This document shows, one piece after another, positions 8,347 to 17,827 of a stretch of DNA of 64,000 bases. Origin of the DNA: Iamia majanohamensis (GTDB lineage Bacteria > Actinomycetota > Acidimicrobiia > Acidimicrobiales > Iamiaceae); the NCBI RefSeq assembly GCF_028532485.1, contig NZ_CP116942.1, positions 3,286,001 to 3,350,000 of the forward strand, written 5' to 3'. The translations under genes were made by a program, and so were the position numbers. Each line of letters starts with the position of its first letter. Position 1 is the first letter of the stretch. The notes under the pieces are model-generated. The model made no database searches. It was given only the letters and a program-made list of their open reading frames with translations, and was not told the origin of the DNA.

Positions 8347-10359
8347 TCAGCCCGTACCTCGCAGGCGTCGCAGCGCATCGCCGACGGGCCCCGCCAGCCG
8401 GGCGCTGCCGTCCAGGGTGAGCGAGTCGCCGTCGTAGTAGAGCCACCCGCCACCGGGTGCCGTCGGGCGGCAGTCGGCCTCGCACAGCACCTCGACGGGG
8501 TCGACCAGCACGGCGCCGGGGTGGACGGCGACGACCTCCCGCTCGGCGTCCAGGGCCGCTCCCCGCTGCTCGGCGACCTCGGCGCGGGTCAGCACGGGGA
8601 CGGACGGGTCGGGGCGCACGAGCGACAGCCGGTCGCGAGGGTGGTCGCGACCGAAGTCGGGTGCCGGAGCGACGACCACTGCACCGACGCCCCGGCGCCC
8701 GAGGGCGGTGAGGAGGCCGTCGAGCCCGTCCGCCCACCGCTGCGTCGACATGGTGCCGGCACCGACGCCGACCGACGCGAGGCCCTCGTCCCCACCCTGG
8801 TCGGGTGGCCGGTTCGCCACCACGACGACGTCGACGTCGAGGCGGTCGACGGCCGCCAGGACCTCCTGCTGCCAGGACGCGCACCGCGGGTAGCCCTCGG
8901 GTGCCTCGAGGCCCAGCGGGCACCCGGCCCGCGCCCACTCGGCCACCTCGAGGTCCAGGCCCGAGGCCGCCTCGACCACCCCGGGCGTCACGCTGTCGGC
9001 GAAGGCATCGCCCGCCACCAGCACCCGCCCCTCGGGGTCGGGCACCGTGGTGGTGCAGGCCTCCTCCGGCCAGCGGTCGGGCAGGTCGCGGTTGAAGATC
9101 ACGCAGCCGACGTTGCGGCCCTCGGGCGTCTCGTACCAGGCGAGCGGCTCCTCCAGGCCCCAGCCGTGACGGGTGCCGGACCCGACCGCCACCACCAGCA
9201 CACCCGGGACGACCAGGCACACGGCCACCAGGGCGGCGGTGCCCCGACGAGGGACCGCCCCGCGACCCACCCGGAAGCGCTCCTCGACCAGGGGTCTGGT
9301 CACGGCGGCCAGACCCAGGGCGCCGAAGGCTGCCGCCACGAGGGCCCAGGGGTGACCGGGCCAGACCTGGTCGACGAGCACGATGGCGGGCCAGTGCCAG
9401 AGGTACCAGCCGTAGGAGCGGTCACCGACCCACCGGAGCGGACGGACCCCGAGGGCCCGGGCCACGGGCCCACCCGAGGCCGCACCGGCGACGAGCAACA
9501 GCACCGCGGCGCCCGTGGCCGGCAGGGCGGCGGGTCCGGGGAACGGGGCCAACGGATCGGTCAGGAGGGCGGCGGCGGCGAGGAGGGCCGCGCCCAGGGC
9601 GCCCAGCAGGACGGCCCACCGGCCCGGCAGGCGCTCCGGCGCGCTCCCGGCGCAGGCGAGCAGGAGGCCCAGCCCCATCTCCCAGGCGCGGGCCGGCGAG
9701 GCGTAGAACCCGAGCCGCTCGGGCGCCTCCACCACGCCGCCGCCCCACCCTGACGCAAGTGCCCAGCTGAGGGCGAAGGAGGCGAGCGTGGCCAGGGCGA
9801 TGCCCGCCGCCAGCACCTGCCTCCGGGCCGCGGGCCAGCGCCGCCCGGCCGCCGCCAGGAGGAGCAGCCCCACCGGCAGGGCGAGGTAGAACTGCTCCTC
9901 GACCGACAGCGACCACAGGTGGAGGAGCGGGTTGGCCTCGTCGGCCCGGAGGTCGAAGTACCCGGTGTGGCGGTAGAGGTAGACGTTGGCCAGCGACACC
10001 AGGCCCGCGGCACCGGTCCGGGCCGTGACGGGCTCCACCGGGTACGGGTTGGTCAGCAGGATGACCCCGACCAGGGTCACCGCCACCACCAGGGCCAGGA
10101 GGGGCAGCAGTCGGCGGACCCGGCGGGCGAGGAAGTGGCCCACCCGGACCGACCCGGTGGCGTCCACCTCGGCCAGCAGCAGTCGACCGATCACCAGCCC
10201 GGAGATGACGAAGAAGACGTCGACGCCCACGAAGCCCCCGGGCACCGGCAGCCCCGCGTGGAAGGCGACCACGAGCACCACCGCCACGGCCCGCAGGCCC
10301 TGCACGTCGGCCCGGCGCGGGAGGGGGCCCGGGGGCGCGACGGTGTCGGGACGACTCAC
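8347..10359 (-). CDS. Acyltransferase-3 / SGNH-like surface acyltransferase
   Basis: 670 residues, OafA/YrhL type. The first ~360 residues are about ten membrane helices with the family signature DVQGLRAVAVVLVVAFHAG (catalytic-type His at about 34) and FFVISG. The C-terminal ~230 residues are an SGNH-like extracytoplasmic domain. Such proteins O-acylate cell-surface polysaccharide. The SGNH block I strand reads VLVAGDAFADS rather than the usual GDSH, so the nucleophile may be displaced or lost. TACGGT at 10369-10374 lies 9 nt before the GTG start. It converges with the radical SAM gene, separated by only 6 nt. Confidence 0.85.
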   Translation of the reverse strand: MSRPDTVAPPGPLPRRADVQGLRAVAVVLVVAFHAGLPVPGGFVGVDVFFVISGLVIGRLLLAEVDATGSVRVGHFLARRVRRLLPLLALVVAVTLVGVILLTNPYPVEPVTARTGAAGLVSLANVYLYRHTGYFDLRADEANPLLHLWSLSVEEQFYLALPVGLLLLAAAGRRWPAARRQVLAAGIALATLASFALSWALASGWGGGVVEAPERLGFYASPARAWEMGLGLLLACAGSAPERLPGRWAVLLGALGAALLAAAALLTDPLAPFPGPAALPATGAAVLLLVAGAASGGPVARALGVRPLRWVGDRSYGWYLWHWPAIVLVDQVWPGHPWALVAAAFGALGLAAVTRPLVEERFRVGRGAVPRRGTAALVAVCLVVPGVLVVAVGSGTRHGWGLEEPLAWYETPEGRNVGCVIFNRDLPDRWPEEACTTTVPDPEGRVLVAGDAFADSVTPGVVEAASGLDLEVAEWARAGCPLGLEAPEGYPRCASWQQEVLAAVDRLDVDVVVVANRPPDQGGDEGLASVGVGAGTMSTQRWADGLDGLLTALGRRGVGAVVVAPAPDFGRDHPRDRLSLVRPDPSVPVLTRAEVAEQRGAALDAEREVVAVHPGAVLVDPVEVLCEADCRPTAPGGGWLYYDGDSLTLDGSARLAGPVGDALRRLRGTG

Positions 10360-10491
10360 CAGGCGGCGACCGTACCCGCGGCCCGGTCCCGGTCCGGGTC
10401 GCCGAGGTCGCCGCCGCCCCGGATGGCCGTCGCCGGGCCCGGGGCTCTACCGTGACCTCGCCGCCGACCGCCACCGCCAGGGACCTCATCG

Positions 10492-11844
10492 ATGCCGAGC
10501 AGCTCCGTCGACCCGGCCGACCTGATCGTCGTGAGCGTCGACGACCACGTCGTCGAGCCTCCCGACATGTTCGAGGGCCGCCTGCCCCGGGCCTACGCCG
10601 ACCGGGCCCCCCGGGTGATCGAGAACGACGCCGGCCAGGAGATGTGGCTCTTCGAGGGGACCGAGATCCCCAACTTCGGGCTCAACGCCGTGTCGGGGCG
10701 CCCCCAGGAGGAGTACGGCATCGAGCCCACCCGGTTCGACGAGATCCGTCGGGGCTGCTGGGACGTGGACGCCCGGGTCGAGGACATGGACGCCGGCGGT
10801 GTCCTGGCCTCGCTCAACTTCCCCTCCTTCCCCCAGTTCTGCGGCCAGATCTTCGCCGGCACCGAGGACAAGGGCCTGGCCCTCGCCGTCCTGCAGGCCT
10901 ACAACGACTGGCACGTCGAGGACTGGGCCGGCGCCCACCCCGGACGCTTCATCCCCCTCGCGCTGGTCCCCTACTGGGACCCCGAGCTCATGGCCGCCGA
11001 GGTCCACCGCGTCGCCGACCGGGGCGTGCGGGCCATCACCTGGTCCGAGAACCCCGAGAAGATCGGCGTGCCCAGCTTCCACAGCCCGCACTGGGACCCC
11101 TTCTGGCGGGCCTGCGACGAGCGGGAGATGGTGATCTGCCTGCACATCGGGTCCTCGTCCGCGGTGAAGCTGCCCTCGGTGGAGGCGCCGTTCACGACGA
11201 TGATGAACCTCCAGCCCACGGCGGTCATGGACACCGCGGCCGACCTGCTCTGGAGCCGGGTCATCCGCGAGTTCCCCCACATCCGCTTCGCCCTCTCCGA
11301 GGGCTCCATCGGCTGGATCCCCTACCTCCTCGAGCGGGCCGACTACGTCTACGAGCACCACGCCCGCTGGACCGGCACCGACTTCGGCGGCCGCCTCCCG
11401 TCCGAGGTCTTCCGCGACCACTTCCTCGCCTGCTTCATCGAGGACGCCGCCGGGCTCCGGCTGCTCGACCTCATCGGGCCCGACATCGTGTGCCTCGAGG
11501 TCGACTACCCCCACTCGGACTCGACCTGGCCCCACACCCCCGAGCGCCTGGCCCGCACCCTGGGCGACCTCGACCGCGGGACGGTCGACGCCATCACCCA
11601 CGGCAACGCCCTGCGGCACTTCGGGCTCGACCCCTTCGCCCACCTCCCCCGTGAGCAGTGCACGGTCGGGGCCCTCCGGGCCCGGGCCACCCACGTCGAC
11701 GTCGGCCCGGCCGAGCCCCGCAGGCCGTTCGTCGCCCCCGAGCGCCCGCTCACCCTCATGGACATGCTCAGCCAGGCGGCCCACCCCTTGCTCGACGACC
11801 AGGCCGAGGCCGAGGGCGTCGCCCCCGAGAAGGAGTCCGCGTGA
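10492..11844 (+). CDS. Amidohydrolase-2 family metal-dependent hydrolase (COG2159)
   Basis: 450 residues, TIM-barrel amidohydrolase-2 (ACMSD-like). The N-terminal SVDDHVVEPPDMF corresponds to the DxH metal-binding strand, and further metal-ligand-type positions appear in CLHIGSSS and in LEVDYPHSDSTWP. The family includes decarboxylases and hydrolases of aromatic and lactone compounds; substrate unknown. Overlaps the next paralogous gene by 4 nt (GTGA), so the pair is co-translated and possibly forms a heteromer. TACCGT at 10447-10452 is a candidate -10 giving a leader of about 35 nt. Confidence 0.85.
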   Translation: MPSSSVDPADLIVVSVDDHVVEPPDMFEGRLPRAYADRAPRVIENDAGQEMWLFEGTEIPNFGLNAVSGRPQEEYGIEPTRFDEIRRGCWDVDARVEDMDAGGVLASLNFPSFPQFCGQIFAGTEDKGLALAVLQAYNDWHVEDWAGAHPGRFIPLALVPYWDPELMAAEVHRVADRGVRAITWSENPEKIGVPSFHSPHWDPFWRACDEREMVICLHIGSSSAVKLPSVEAPFTTMMNLQPTAVMDTAADLLWSRVIREFPHIRFALSEGSIGWIPYLLERADYVYEHHARWTGTDFGGRLPSEVFRDHFLACFIEDAAGLRLLDLIGPDIVCLEVDYPHSDSTWPHTPERLARTLGDLDRGTVDAITHGNALRHFGLDPFAHLPREQCTVGALRARATHVDVGPAEPRRPFVAPERPLTLMDMLSQAAHPLLDDQAEAEGVAPEKESA

Positions 11845-13043
11845 CCGACCCCCTGCTCTTCGTGGACGGCGACGGCCACCTGCTGGAGCCGCCGACCGCG
11901 CTCATCGACTACGCACCGCCCGAGCACAAGCACCACATCTGGCAGGTGCAGGCCGACGACGACGGGGTCGAGTGGCTGGTCCTCGAGGACATGCGGATGG
12001 AGGCCGCGGTGATGGCCCTGGCCGCCGCCGGCGGGTTCTCCGAGGAGGAGCGGGTCCGGTCGCACTCCGGGCAGATGGGCTACGCCGACCTGCCCGACTA
12101 CTGCTGGGAGGCCGAGGCCCGCCTGGAGGCGCTCGACGCCGACGACATCGCCCACTCGGTGCTCTACCCGACGATGCTTCTGACCTTCCAGCACCTGCGC
12201 AGCCTCGAGTTCGCCGAGGTCCAGTGCCGGGCCTACAACGACTGGCTCTCCGACGTGTGCGCCAAGGGCCGGGGGCGCCTGCACGGCGTGGCGATCCTCC
12301 CCCACCTCGACCCCGAGCGCGCCGCCCGGGAGGTCCGGCGGGTCGCCGACCTGCCCCACATCGTCGGTGTCCAGGTCCGGCCCAACCCGGCGATGGACTT
12401 CAAGCACCTGAACCACGACGTCTACGAGCCCATCTGGGCCGCAGCCGAGGAGGTCGGCCTCCCCGTCGGGCTCCACCCCCTGTGCTCGGCCGACCTGCCC
12501 GGCGCGATCCGGGGTCTCCAGCTGAACAAGCTCGGGACCTCCGACATCCCGGTCCAGGACCAGGACGACTTCGGCTCCGACAACATCTTCTTCACCCAGA
12601 TCATCGGGAACCCGGTGGACATGATGACGGCGGTGACCTTCATGACTGCGGGCGGCGTCCTCCAGCGCCACCCCGGTCTGAAGGTGGCCTTCCTCGAGGC
12701 CAACGGGGGCTGGATCGTGCCGTGGCTGGAGCGCCTCGACCACCACTTCGAGATCTACGGCTGGGACGTCCCCTGGCTGGAGATGGCGCCGTCGGCCTAC
12801 TTCCGCCGCCAGTGCTGGATCTCCTTCGACGTCGACGAGTCCACCCTCGCCTTCACCGCCCGCTCGCCGCTGGTGGGCGCCGACCGCATCCTCTGGGCGT
12901 CGGACTTCCCCCACCCCGACGCCAAGCACCCCGGCACCACCGCCATGCTGGCCGAGAGCATCGCCGAGCTGCCCCGCGCCGACCAGGAGCGCATCGCCGG
13001 CCGCAACGCGGCCGACCTCTACGGCCTCGACCTCGAGGTCTGA
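11841..13043 (+). CDS. Amidohydrolase-2 family metal-dependent hydrolase (COG2159), second copy
   Basis: 400 residues, same fold as the upstream gene: DGDGHLLEPP at the N-terminus, GLHPLCSADL in mid-barrel, and WASDFPHPDAKHPG near the end as the last metal site. GTG 11841 overlaps the preceding TGA. The pairing of two distinct amidohydrolase-2 proteins is common in actinobacteria; whether they work together is inference. The following gene starts directly after the stop codon, making a three-gene operon. Confidence 0.85.
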   Translation: MTDPLLFVDGDGHLLEPPTALIDYAPPEHKHHIWQVQADDDGVEWLVLEDMRMEAAVMALAAAGGFSEEERVRSHSGQMGYADLPDYCWEAEARLEALDADDIAHSVLYPTMLLTFQHLRSLEFAEVQCRAYNDWLSDVCAKGRGRLHGVAILPHLDPERAAREVRRVADLPHIVGVQVRPNPAMDFKHLNHDVYEPIWAAAEEVGLPVGLHPLCSADLPGAIRGLQLNKLGTSDIPVQDQDDFGSDNIFFTQIIGNPVDMMTAVTFMTAGGVLQRHPGLKVAFLEANGGWIVPWLERLDHHFEIYGWDVPWLEMAPSAYFRRQCWISFDVDESTLAFTARSPLVGADRILWASDFPHPDAKHPGTTAMLAESIAELPRADQERIAGRNAADLYGLDLEV

Positions 13044-13757
13044 GTGGGCCGCACCGAGGCCCTCCTCGGACGAGCCGTCGCGGCCAACACCCGGCGCATG
13101 GCCGCCCGGGCGTCCGACGTCGACGCCCCCAACCCCCGCCCGATCGACGACGTCCCCTGGGCGGCGGCGCTGGCGAGCCGCCACAGCACGGTCCGCGGCG
13201 AGTGGGACCGGTTCGTGGCGGACGGCGGGCGCCTCCCCCGCATCGGCGACCTCATCGCCGAGGACCAGGGCGAGGAGGGGTCGTGGCGGGCCGGGCTGCT
13301 CGTGAGCAGGGGTCGGCCGGTGCCCCCGCTCGCGACGGTGTTCCCCCGCACCACCGCGGCGCTCGGAGACGTCCCCGGCCTGTGGTCCGCGCTGTGGTCG
13401 GTGCTCGGGCCGGGCACCGTCCTGCCGGCCCACCGCGGGCCGAACGGCGGGGTCCTCCGCTACCACCTCGGCGTGGCGTGCGGCGACGACGCCGCGCTCC
13501 GGGTCGGCGAGCGGACCGTGGCCTACCGCGACGGCACGGGCATCCTGTTCGACGACACCGCCGAGCACGAGGCCTGGAACCGGGGGGACGCCGACCGGGT
13601 CACCCTCTTCCTCGAGGTCCTCCGGCCTGCGCCCCTGAGGATCCGCGCGACCAACCGCCTCGTCCAGGAGGTGCTGGCGCTCGACCCCCGCTACCGACGC
13701 GCGCCACAGCGGGCGGAGGAGTGGCACCGCGCCCTCCAGCCCGCCGGGGCCTCCTGA
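13044..13757 (+). CDS. Aspartyl/asparaginyl beta-hydroxylase-like dioxygenase
   Basis: 237 residues. HRGPNGGVLRYHLGV matches the first iron-ligand region of the aspartyl/asparaginyl beta-hydroxylase family, and DDTAEHEAWNRG carries the second His, with an Arg further on for 2-oxoglutarate. It should be an Fe(II)/2-oxoglutarate dioxygenase; substrate unknown. GTG 13044 abuts the TGA of the amidohydrolase with no gap, so the three genes are probably one transcript. It converges with the membrane protein gene at 13765. Confidence 0.75.
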   Translation: MGRTEALLGRAVAANTRRMAARASDVDAPNPRPIDDVPWAAALASRHSTVRGEWDRFVADGGRLPRIGDLIAEDQGEEGSWRAGLLVSRGRPVPPLATVFPRTTAALGDVPGLWSALWSVLGPGTVLPAHRGPNGGVLRYHLGVACGDDAALRVGERTVAYRDGTGILFDDTAEHEAWNRGDADRVTLFLEVLRPAPLRIRATNRLVQEVLALDPRYRRAPQRAEEWHRALQPAGAS

Positions 13758-13764
13758 CCGGCCC

Positions 13765-15435
13765 CTACCCCCCGGCCGGCCGCAACGGGCGCAGCCGACC
13801 CCCGGAGAGGTACCAGACGGTCGACAGGTCGACGCCCGGACCCAGCTCGACCTGGAGCGTGTCCGCCGCCACCCGCCGCACGGCCACCCCCTCGACCTCG
13901 AAGGCCGGCCCACCCCCCGGCACGGGCGCCGGGGCCACGTCGTCACCCGAGAGGTCGATGCGCCACGTCCGGTCCGCGCCGGCGACGGGGCGCACCGGGA
14001 TGGTGGCGTCCGGGGCCGAGAGCGCGACGGGCACCACCTCGGTCACCTGCGTGGGATCGGTCCACCCGTGCTCCAGCAGGGTGGTCGCGGCCAGGGCGTT
14101 GCGGCCCACGTAGGCGCCCTCCAGGGTGTCCGGGGCGACCAGGACGACTGCGCCCGCACCCTCGTCGGCGAAGGCGCGCCGATCGCCGTGCACGGCGCCG
14201 GCCAGGGCTCCCGCCTCCCGCCAGCGGGCGTCGATGCCCGCCAGCCCGACCGCGGCCGTCACCACGGCGACGGCGGCGACGGCGGCGGCACCCAGCCGGC
14301 GGCCAGGGGCCCGCCCGACCGCGTCGACGGCTGCCGCGACCGGCCCCACGAGGGCCAGGACGAGGAACCCAGAGGCCACGTAGGCCAGGCGCTCGCCCTC
14401 GGTGGAGGTGAGGCTCACCCCCAGCCCGGCGCCGGGGAGGGCGGCGAGCAGGGCGGCGCCGACCGCGCCGGCGGCCAGCCGGGCCCCGGGCGTGCGCCAC
14501 CACCTCGTGACGACCACGACGCCGACGGCGACGGCCCCGACGACGGCTGCGACGACCCACCCGAGCGGACCGACGCCGGGGACGACCGCCCGGGCCACGA
14601 GGGCCAGGGCCCGCCCGACCAGGCGCGGTCCGGCGTCGTAGGACCCCTCGGCGCCGTAGGCACCACCCAGCGAGCCGAGCGTGAGCACCCGGAGGGCGAG
14701 GTAGGCGAGCCCGACCAGGACGAGGGGTGCGGTGCCAAGCACGGCCCCCCTGACGTCGCGCTCCCCTCGGGGGCGGGCCCAGGCCAGCCCGGCGGCGAGG
14801 GCGGCGACCGCGAAGGGTGTCGTGATCGCGACCTCGTTGGCCAGCAGGCCGAGGAGCAGCGCGCCCGACGCCGCCGCACGCGCCGTCGGGCGGGGCGGGC
14901 CGTCGCCGCGGAACCAGACCCATGTGGCGCCGAGCGCTCCGGCGGCCGCGAGCACGTAGCTGCGCCCGATCACCCAGGACACGGCCTCGGTGTGGGTCGG
15001 CAGGAGGACGAAGACGGCGCCGACCGCCGCCCCGACGAGCGCGCTCCCCGGGGCCCCGGGTCGGAGGCGGCGGTGGAGGGCCGAGGCGCAGCCGGCCACC
15101 AGGGCCCCGACGGCGAGGTGGAGGGCGATGTTCGTGAGGTGGTACGCCCACGGGTCGAGTCCGGCGACGGCGTGGTCCGCCCGGAGCGACGCGAGCGTCA
15201 GCGGACGCAGGTGGGGGTTGGGCCGGGGCAGGGGGCCCTCGGAGCCGAGCGCCCAGAGCAGCGCCTCGGCGTCGTCACCGACGAAGGGGGCGTGCCACGA
15301 CGGCGTGTGGGCGGCCACGGTCGCGCCGGCTGCGCCGAGGGCCACGACGAGCGCCGCCACCCTGGTCCACCCGTCGCGGCCGGGTCCCCCCGCCCTCGCT
15401 CCCGGCCCCGGGGCGACGCCGGGCTCAGCCGACAC
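13765..15435 (-). CDS. TMTC-like polytopic membrane protein
   Basis: 556 residues with about 10-12 hydrophobic segments. FVGDDAEALLWA after the first helix, HLRPLTLASLRADH, and PTHTEAVSWVIGRSYVL resemble the membrane part of TMTC-type O-mannosyltransferases and bacterial GT-C relatives; there is no TPR tail. The C-terminal ~100 residues are soluble. GTG 15435 lies inside the end of the upstream aminotransferase gene (11-nt overlap), so the two are coupled. A glycosyltransferase role on a surface polymer is inferred from the fold and the neighbouring sugar aminotransferase. Confidence 0.68.
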   Translation of the reverse strand: MSAEPGVAPGPGARAGGPGRDGWTRVAALVVALGAAGATVAAHTPSWHAPFVGDDAEALLWALGSEGPLPRPNPHLRPLTLASLRADHAVAGLDPWAYHLTNIALHLAVGALVAGCASALHRRLRPGAPGSALVGAAVGAVFVLLPTHTEAVSWVIGRSYVLAAAGALGATWVWFRGDGPPRPTARAAASGALLLGLLANEVAITTPFAVAALAAGLAWARPRGERDVRGAVLGTAPLVLVGLAYLALRVLTLGSLGGAYGAEGSYDAGPRLVGRALALVARAVVPGVGPLGWVVAAVVGAVAVGVVVVTRWWRTPGARLAAGAVGAALLAALPGAGLGVSLTSTEGERLAYVASGFLVLALVGPVAAAVDAVGRAPGRRLGAAAVAAVAVVTAAVGLAGIDARWREAGALAGAVHGDRRAFADEGAGAVVLVAPDTLEGAYVGRNALAATTLLEHGWTDPTQVTEVVPVALSAPDATIPVRPVAGADRTWRIDLSGDDVAPAPVPGGGPAFEVEGVAVRRVAADTLQVELGPGVDLSTVWYLSGGRLRPLRPAGG

Positions 15436-16531
15436 CCGCGGTCACGACCTCGACGACGTGGTCGACGTCGGCGTCCGACACCTGGTGGTGGAGCGGGAGG
15501 CGCACCAACCTGCCGGCGAGGTCCCCCGCCACCGGGCAGGCATCGGCAGGGTCCGCGAGGCCTCGGCCGTAGGCACTCGCCGGCAGCGAGCCGAAGTGGC
15601 GGGCGACCTCCACGCCCGCCCGCCGACAGTGGGCCACGAACGCGTCGCGGTCCCGGCCCCGGGGCAGCACCACGAAGAACAGGTGCGCCGGGTGCTGACG
15701 CCCCGCCGGCACGACGGGGAGGCCGGCCCCCGCCTCCTCGGCCCAGGGGCCCAGCGCCTCGGCGTAGCGGTCCCACACCTCGGCGCGCCGTCGCTGGCGG
15801 GGACCCACCTCGTCGAGGTCGGCCTCGAGGACGGCCACGCACGGGTCGGGCATCCGCGCCGACGACCCCGGGCCCGACCACTCGTAGCTCGGGGTCCGGC
15901 CCTGGTCGAAGGCCACCCGGTTCGTCCCCTTGTCCACCGCCACGTCCACCCGGTCGAGGTCGTCGGGGTCGTTGACCACGAGCGCACCGCCATCCGACGA
16001 GGAGAGGTTCTTGGTGCGGTGGAAGCTCAGCGCACCGAAGCGCCCCAGGGTCCCGAGCGGTCGGCCGTCGACCGCCCCGAAGATCCCGTGGGCGGCATCC
16101 TCCACGATGTCCACGTCGGCACCGACCGCGGCCCGGAGACCGGTCACGTCCGCCCCGACGCCGGCGTAGTGCATCACGACGACCGCCCGGGTGCGGGGTC
16201 CGACCTTCTCGGCCACGTCGGCAGGGTCGATGGTGAGCGTGTCGGGCCGGACGTCGGCGAAGCGGACCGACGCCCCGCGACCGAGGAAGGCGGTCGCGGT
16301 GGTGGGGAAGGTGAAGGCGGGGACGACGACCTCGTCGCCCGGTCGGAGCGCCAGCACGGTCGCCACCGCCTCGAGCGCGGCCGTGCAGGAGCCGGTGAGG
16401 ACCACACCGGGGGGAGAGCCGACGAGCGCAGCGATGTGGCCGGTCACCCGGGACCGGCGCGAGGCATCGTCACCTCCGACCTCGACCGTGCGCAGCGGCG
16501 GCGTCGCCTGCAGCCGGACCCGACGCTCCAT
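15425..16531 (-). CDS. DegT/DnrJ/EryC1/StrS sugar aminotransferase, WecE/RffA-like
   Basis: 368 residues, PLP-dependent fold type I. SFHRTKNLSSSDGGALV contains the Schiff-base lysine in the SFHxTKN context typical of the dTDP-4-amino-4,6-dideoxygalactose transaminase (WecE/RffA) branch; GSCTAALE and the IVEDAAHG acidic site are also seen. It should aminate a nucleotide-linked keto-deoxysugar for surface glycan assembly. ATG 16531 has GGAGGG just upstream (revcomp of 16535-16540). TACGAT at 16551-16556 (minus strand) is a candidate -10, giving a short leader. Confidence 0.85.
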   Translation of the reverse strand: MERRVRLQATPPLRTVEVGGDDASRRSRVTGHIAALVGSPPGVVLTGSCTAALEAVATVLALRPGDEVVVPAFTFPTTATAFLGRGASVRFADVRPDTLTIDPADVAEKVGPRTRAVVVMHYAGVGADVTGLRAAVGADVDIVEDAAHGIFGAVDGRPLGTLGRFGALSFHRTKNLSSSDGGALVVNDPDDLDRVDVAVDKGTNRVAFDQGRTPSYEWSGPGSSARMPDPCVAVLEADLDEVGPRQRRRAEVWDRYAEALGPWAEEAGAGLPVVPAGRQHPAHLFFVVLPRGRDRDAFVAHCRRAGVEVARHFGSLPASAYGRGLADPADACPVAGDLAGRLVRLPLHHQVSDADVDHVVEVVTAGVG

Positions 16532-16633
16532 CGTCCCTCCGATGGGGCGATCGTAGGTGCTCGTCGGCCGCACCCTCCCCCTCGCGCGACCCGCCCCTCG
16601 CCTCGCGGGCCGGGCACCGGTAGGTTCACGGCC

Positions 16634-16849
16634 ATGGGAAAGAAGCTCCTCGTCCTCCTCCTCGTCGCCCTCGGCATCGGTGCGGTGGTCGCCGTGGTCA
16701 AGCTCAAGCCCAAGAAGAGCCGGGCCACGCTGGAGACCAAGCCGACGGTCCCGACCAAGCCGGGCACCCCCGACGACCCCGGCTACGTGGCCCCGACCGA
16801 GCCCACCATCCCGACCGAGCCGGTGGCCCCCGGGCAGCGCTCGGCCTGA
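16634..16849 (+). CDS. Small single-pass membrane protein, unknown function
   Basis: 71 residues: an N-terminal KK followed by one hydrophobic helix (LLVLLLVALGIGAVVAVV), a basic patch, then a Pro/Thr/Glu-rich tail with repeated PTEPTIPTEP-like units. Not recognised. TAGGTT at 16621-16626 sits 7 nt before the ATG, so the mRNA is probably leaderless. A GC-rich inverted repeat (GCCGCC/GGCGGC near 16862-16878) follows the stop. Confidence 0.6.
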   Translation: MGKKLLVLLLVALGIGAVVAVVKLKPKKSRATLETKPTVPTKPGTPDDPGYVAPTEPTIPTEPVAPGQRSA

Positions 16850-16898
16850 GCCCGGCCCCGAGCCGCCGTCCCGGCGGCCGGTGGACCAGACTGGCGCG

Positions 16899-17765
16899 AT
16901 GAGCAACCCCATGCTGCGCGCCGACAAGTTCGGCACGGCGGCCGGACCCCCCACCGCCTGGCCCGGTGGCCAGCAGCCGGGCGCGGGCGGCCCCGGTGCG
17001 CCCGTCCCGCCCGCGGCCGACAACGTCCCCGGCTCCCCGTGGCCGCCGCCCACGGCCGAGCCCACGCTGCGGCGGGGCGGGGTGGCCTCGGCCACGGCCG
17101 TGCTCCTCGCCCTCATCTGCGTGTCCGGCGTGGTCGGGTGGAACGCGGTGAGCACCACCTCCCAGGTCCTCCCGGACGGGACCGAGGAGACCACGTCCAT
17201 CTCGGTCCCGCCGTGGATCATCGGCGCCGTCGTCGTCGGGCTGGTCCTCGCCCTGGCGTCGTTCTTCAAGCCTCGCTGGGCCCGCGTCACCGCCCCCCTC
17301 TACGCCCTGGCCCAGGGCCTCGCCGTGGGGGCCATCTCCAAGGCCTACGAGGTCCAGTTCGAGGGCATCGTGCTCCAGGCCGTGGGGCTCACCATCGGCG
17401 TCTTCGCCATGATGCTGGTGCTCTACGCCACCGGCCGCATCCGCGTGACGCCCCGCTTCCGGCTCGGCGTCATCGCCGCCACCGGCGGCATCTTCCTCGT
17501 CTACCTGGTCAGCTTCGTGCTCAGCCTGTTCGGCTCCGGGGTGCCCTACATCCACAGCAACGGGCTCGTGGGCATCGGCTTCAGCGTCGTCGTCGTAGTG
17601 ATCGCAGCCCTGAACCTGACCCTCGACTTCGACTTCATCGACAAGGCCGAGCAGTCCGGCGCGCCCCAGTACCTGGAGTGGTTCGCCGCCCTCAGCCTGG
17701 TGGTCACCCTCGTCTGGCTCTACCTGGAGATCCTGCGCCTCCTGGCCAAGCTGCGCAGCCGCTGA
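16899..17765 (+). CDS. Bax inhibitor-1/YccA family membrane protein
   Basis: 288 residues. A Pro/Gly-rich cytosolic N-terminus of about 60 residues is followed by seven hydrophobic segments. The actinobacterial BI-1/YccA pattern is visible: VTAPLYALAQGLAVGAISKAYE, then the acidic pore-region segment LDFDFIDKAEQSGAPQYLEWF. Family members are proposed calcium or proton leak channels modulating FtsH; the physiological role here is unknown. ATG 16899 is preferred (MSNPMLRADKF resembles family N-termini). Confidence 0.87.
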   Translation: MSNPMLRADKFGTAAGPPTAWPGGQQPGAGGPGAPVPPAADNVPGSPWPPPTAEPTLRRGGVASATAVLLALICVSGVVGWNAVSTTSQVLPDGTEETTSISVPPWIIGAVVVGLVLALASFFKPRWARVTAPLYALAQGLAVGAISKAYEVQFEGIVLQAVGLTIGVFAMMLVLYATGRIRVTPRFRLGVIAATGGIFLVYLVSFVLSLFGSGVPYIHSNGLVGIGFSVVVVVIAALNLTLDFDFIDKAEQSGAPQYLEWFAALSLVVTLVWLYLEILRLLAKLRSR

Positions 17766-17827
17766 CCCGGCCGGGCGGCGCACGCGGGCGGCCCACGGGG
17801 GCAGCCACGACCGAGCCGGGCCGGCCG

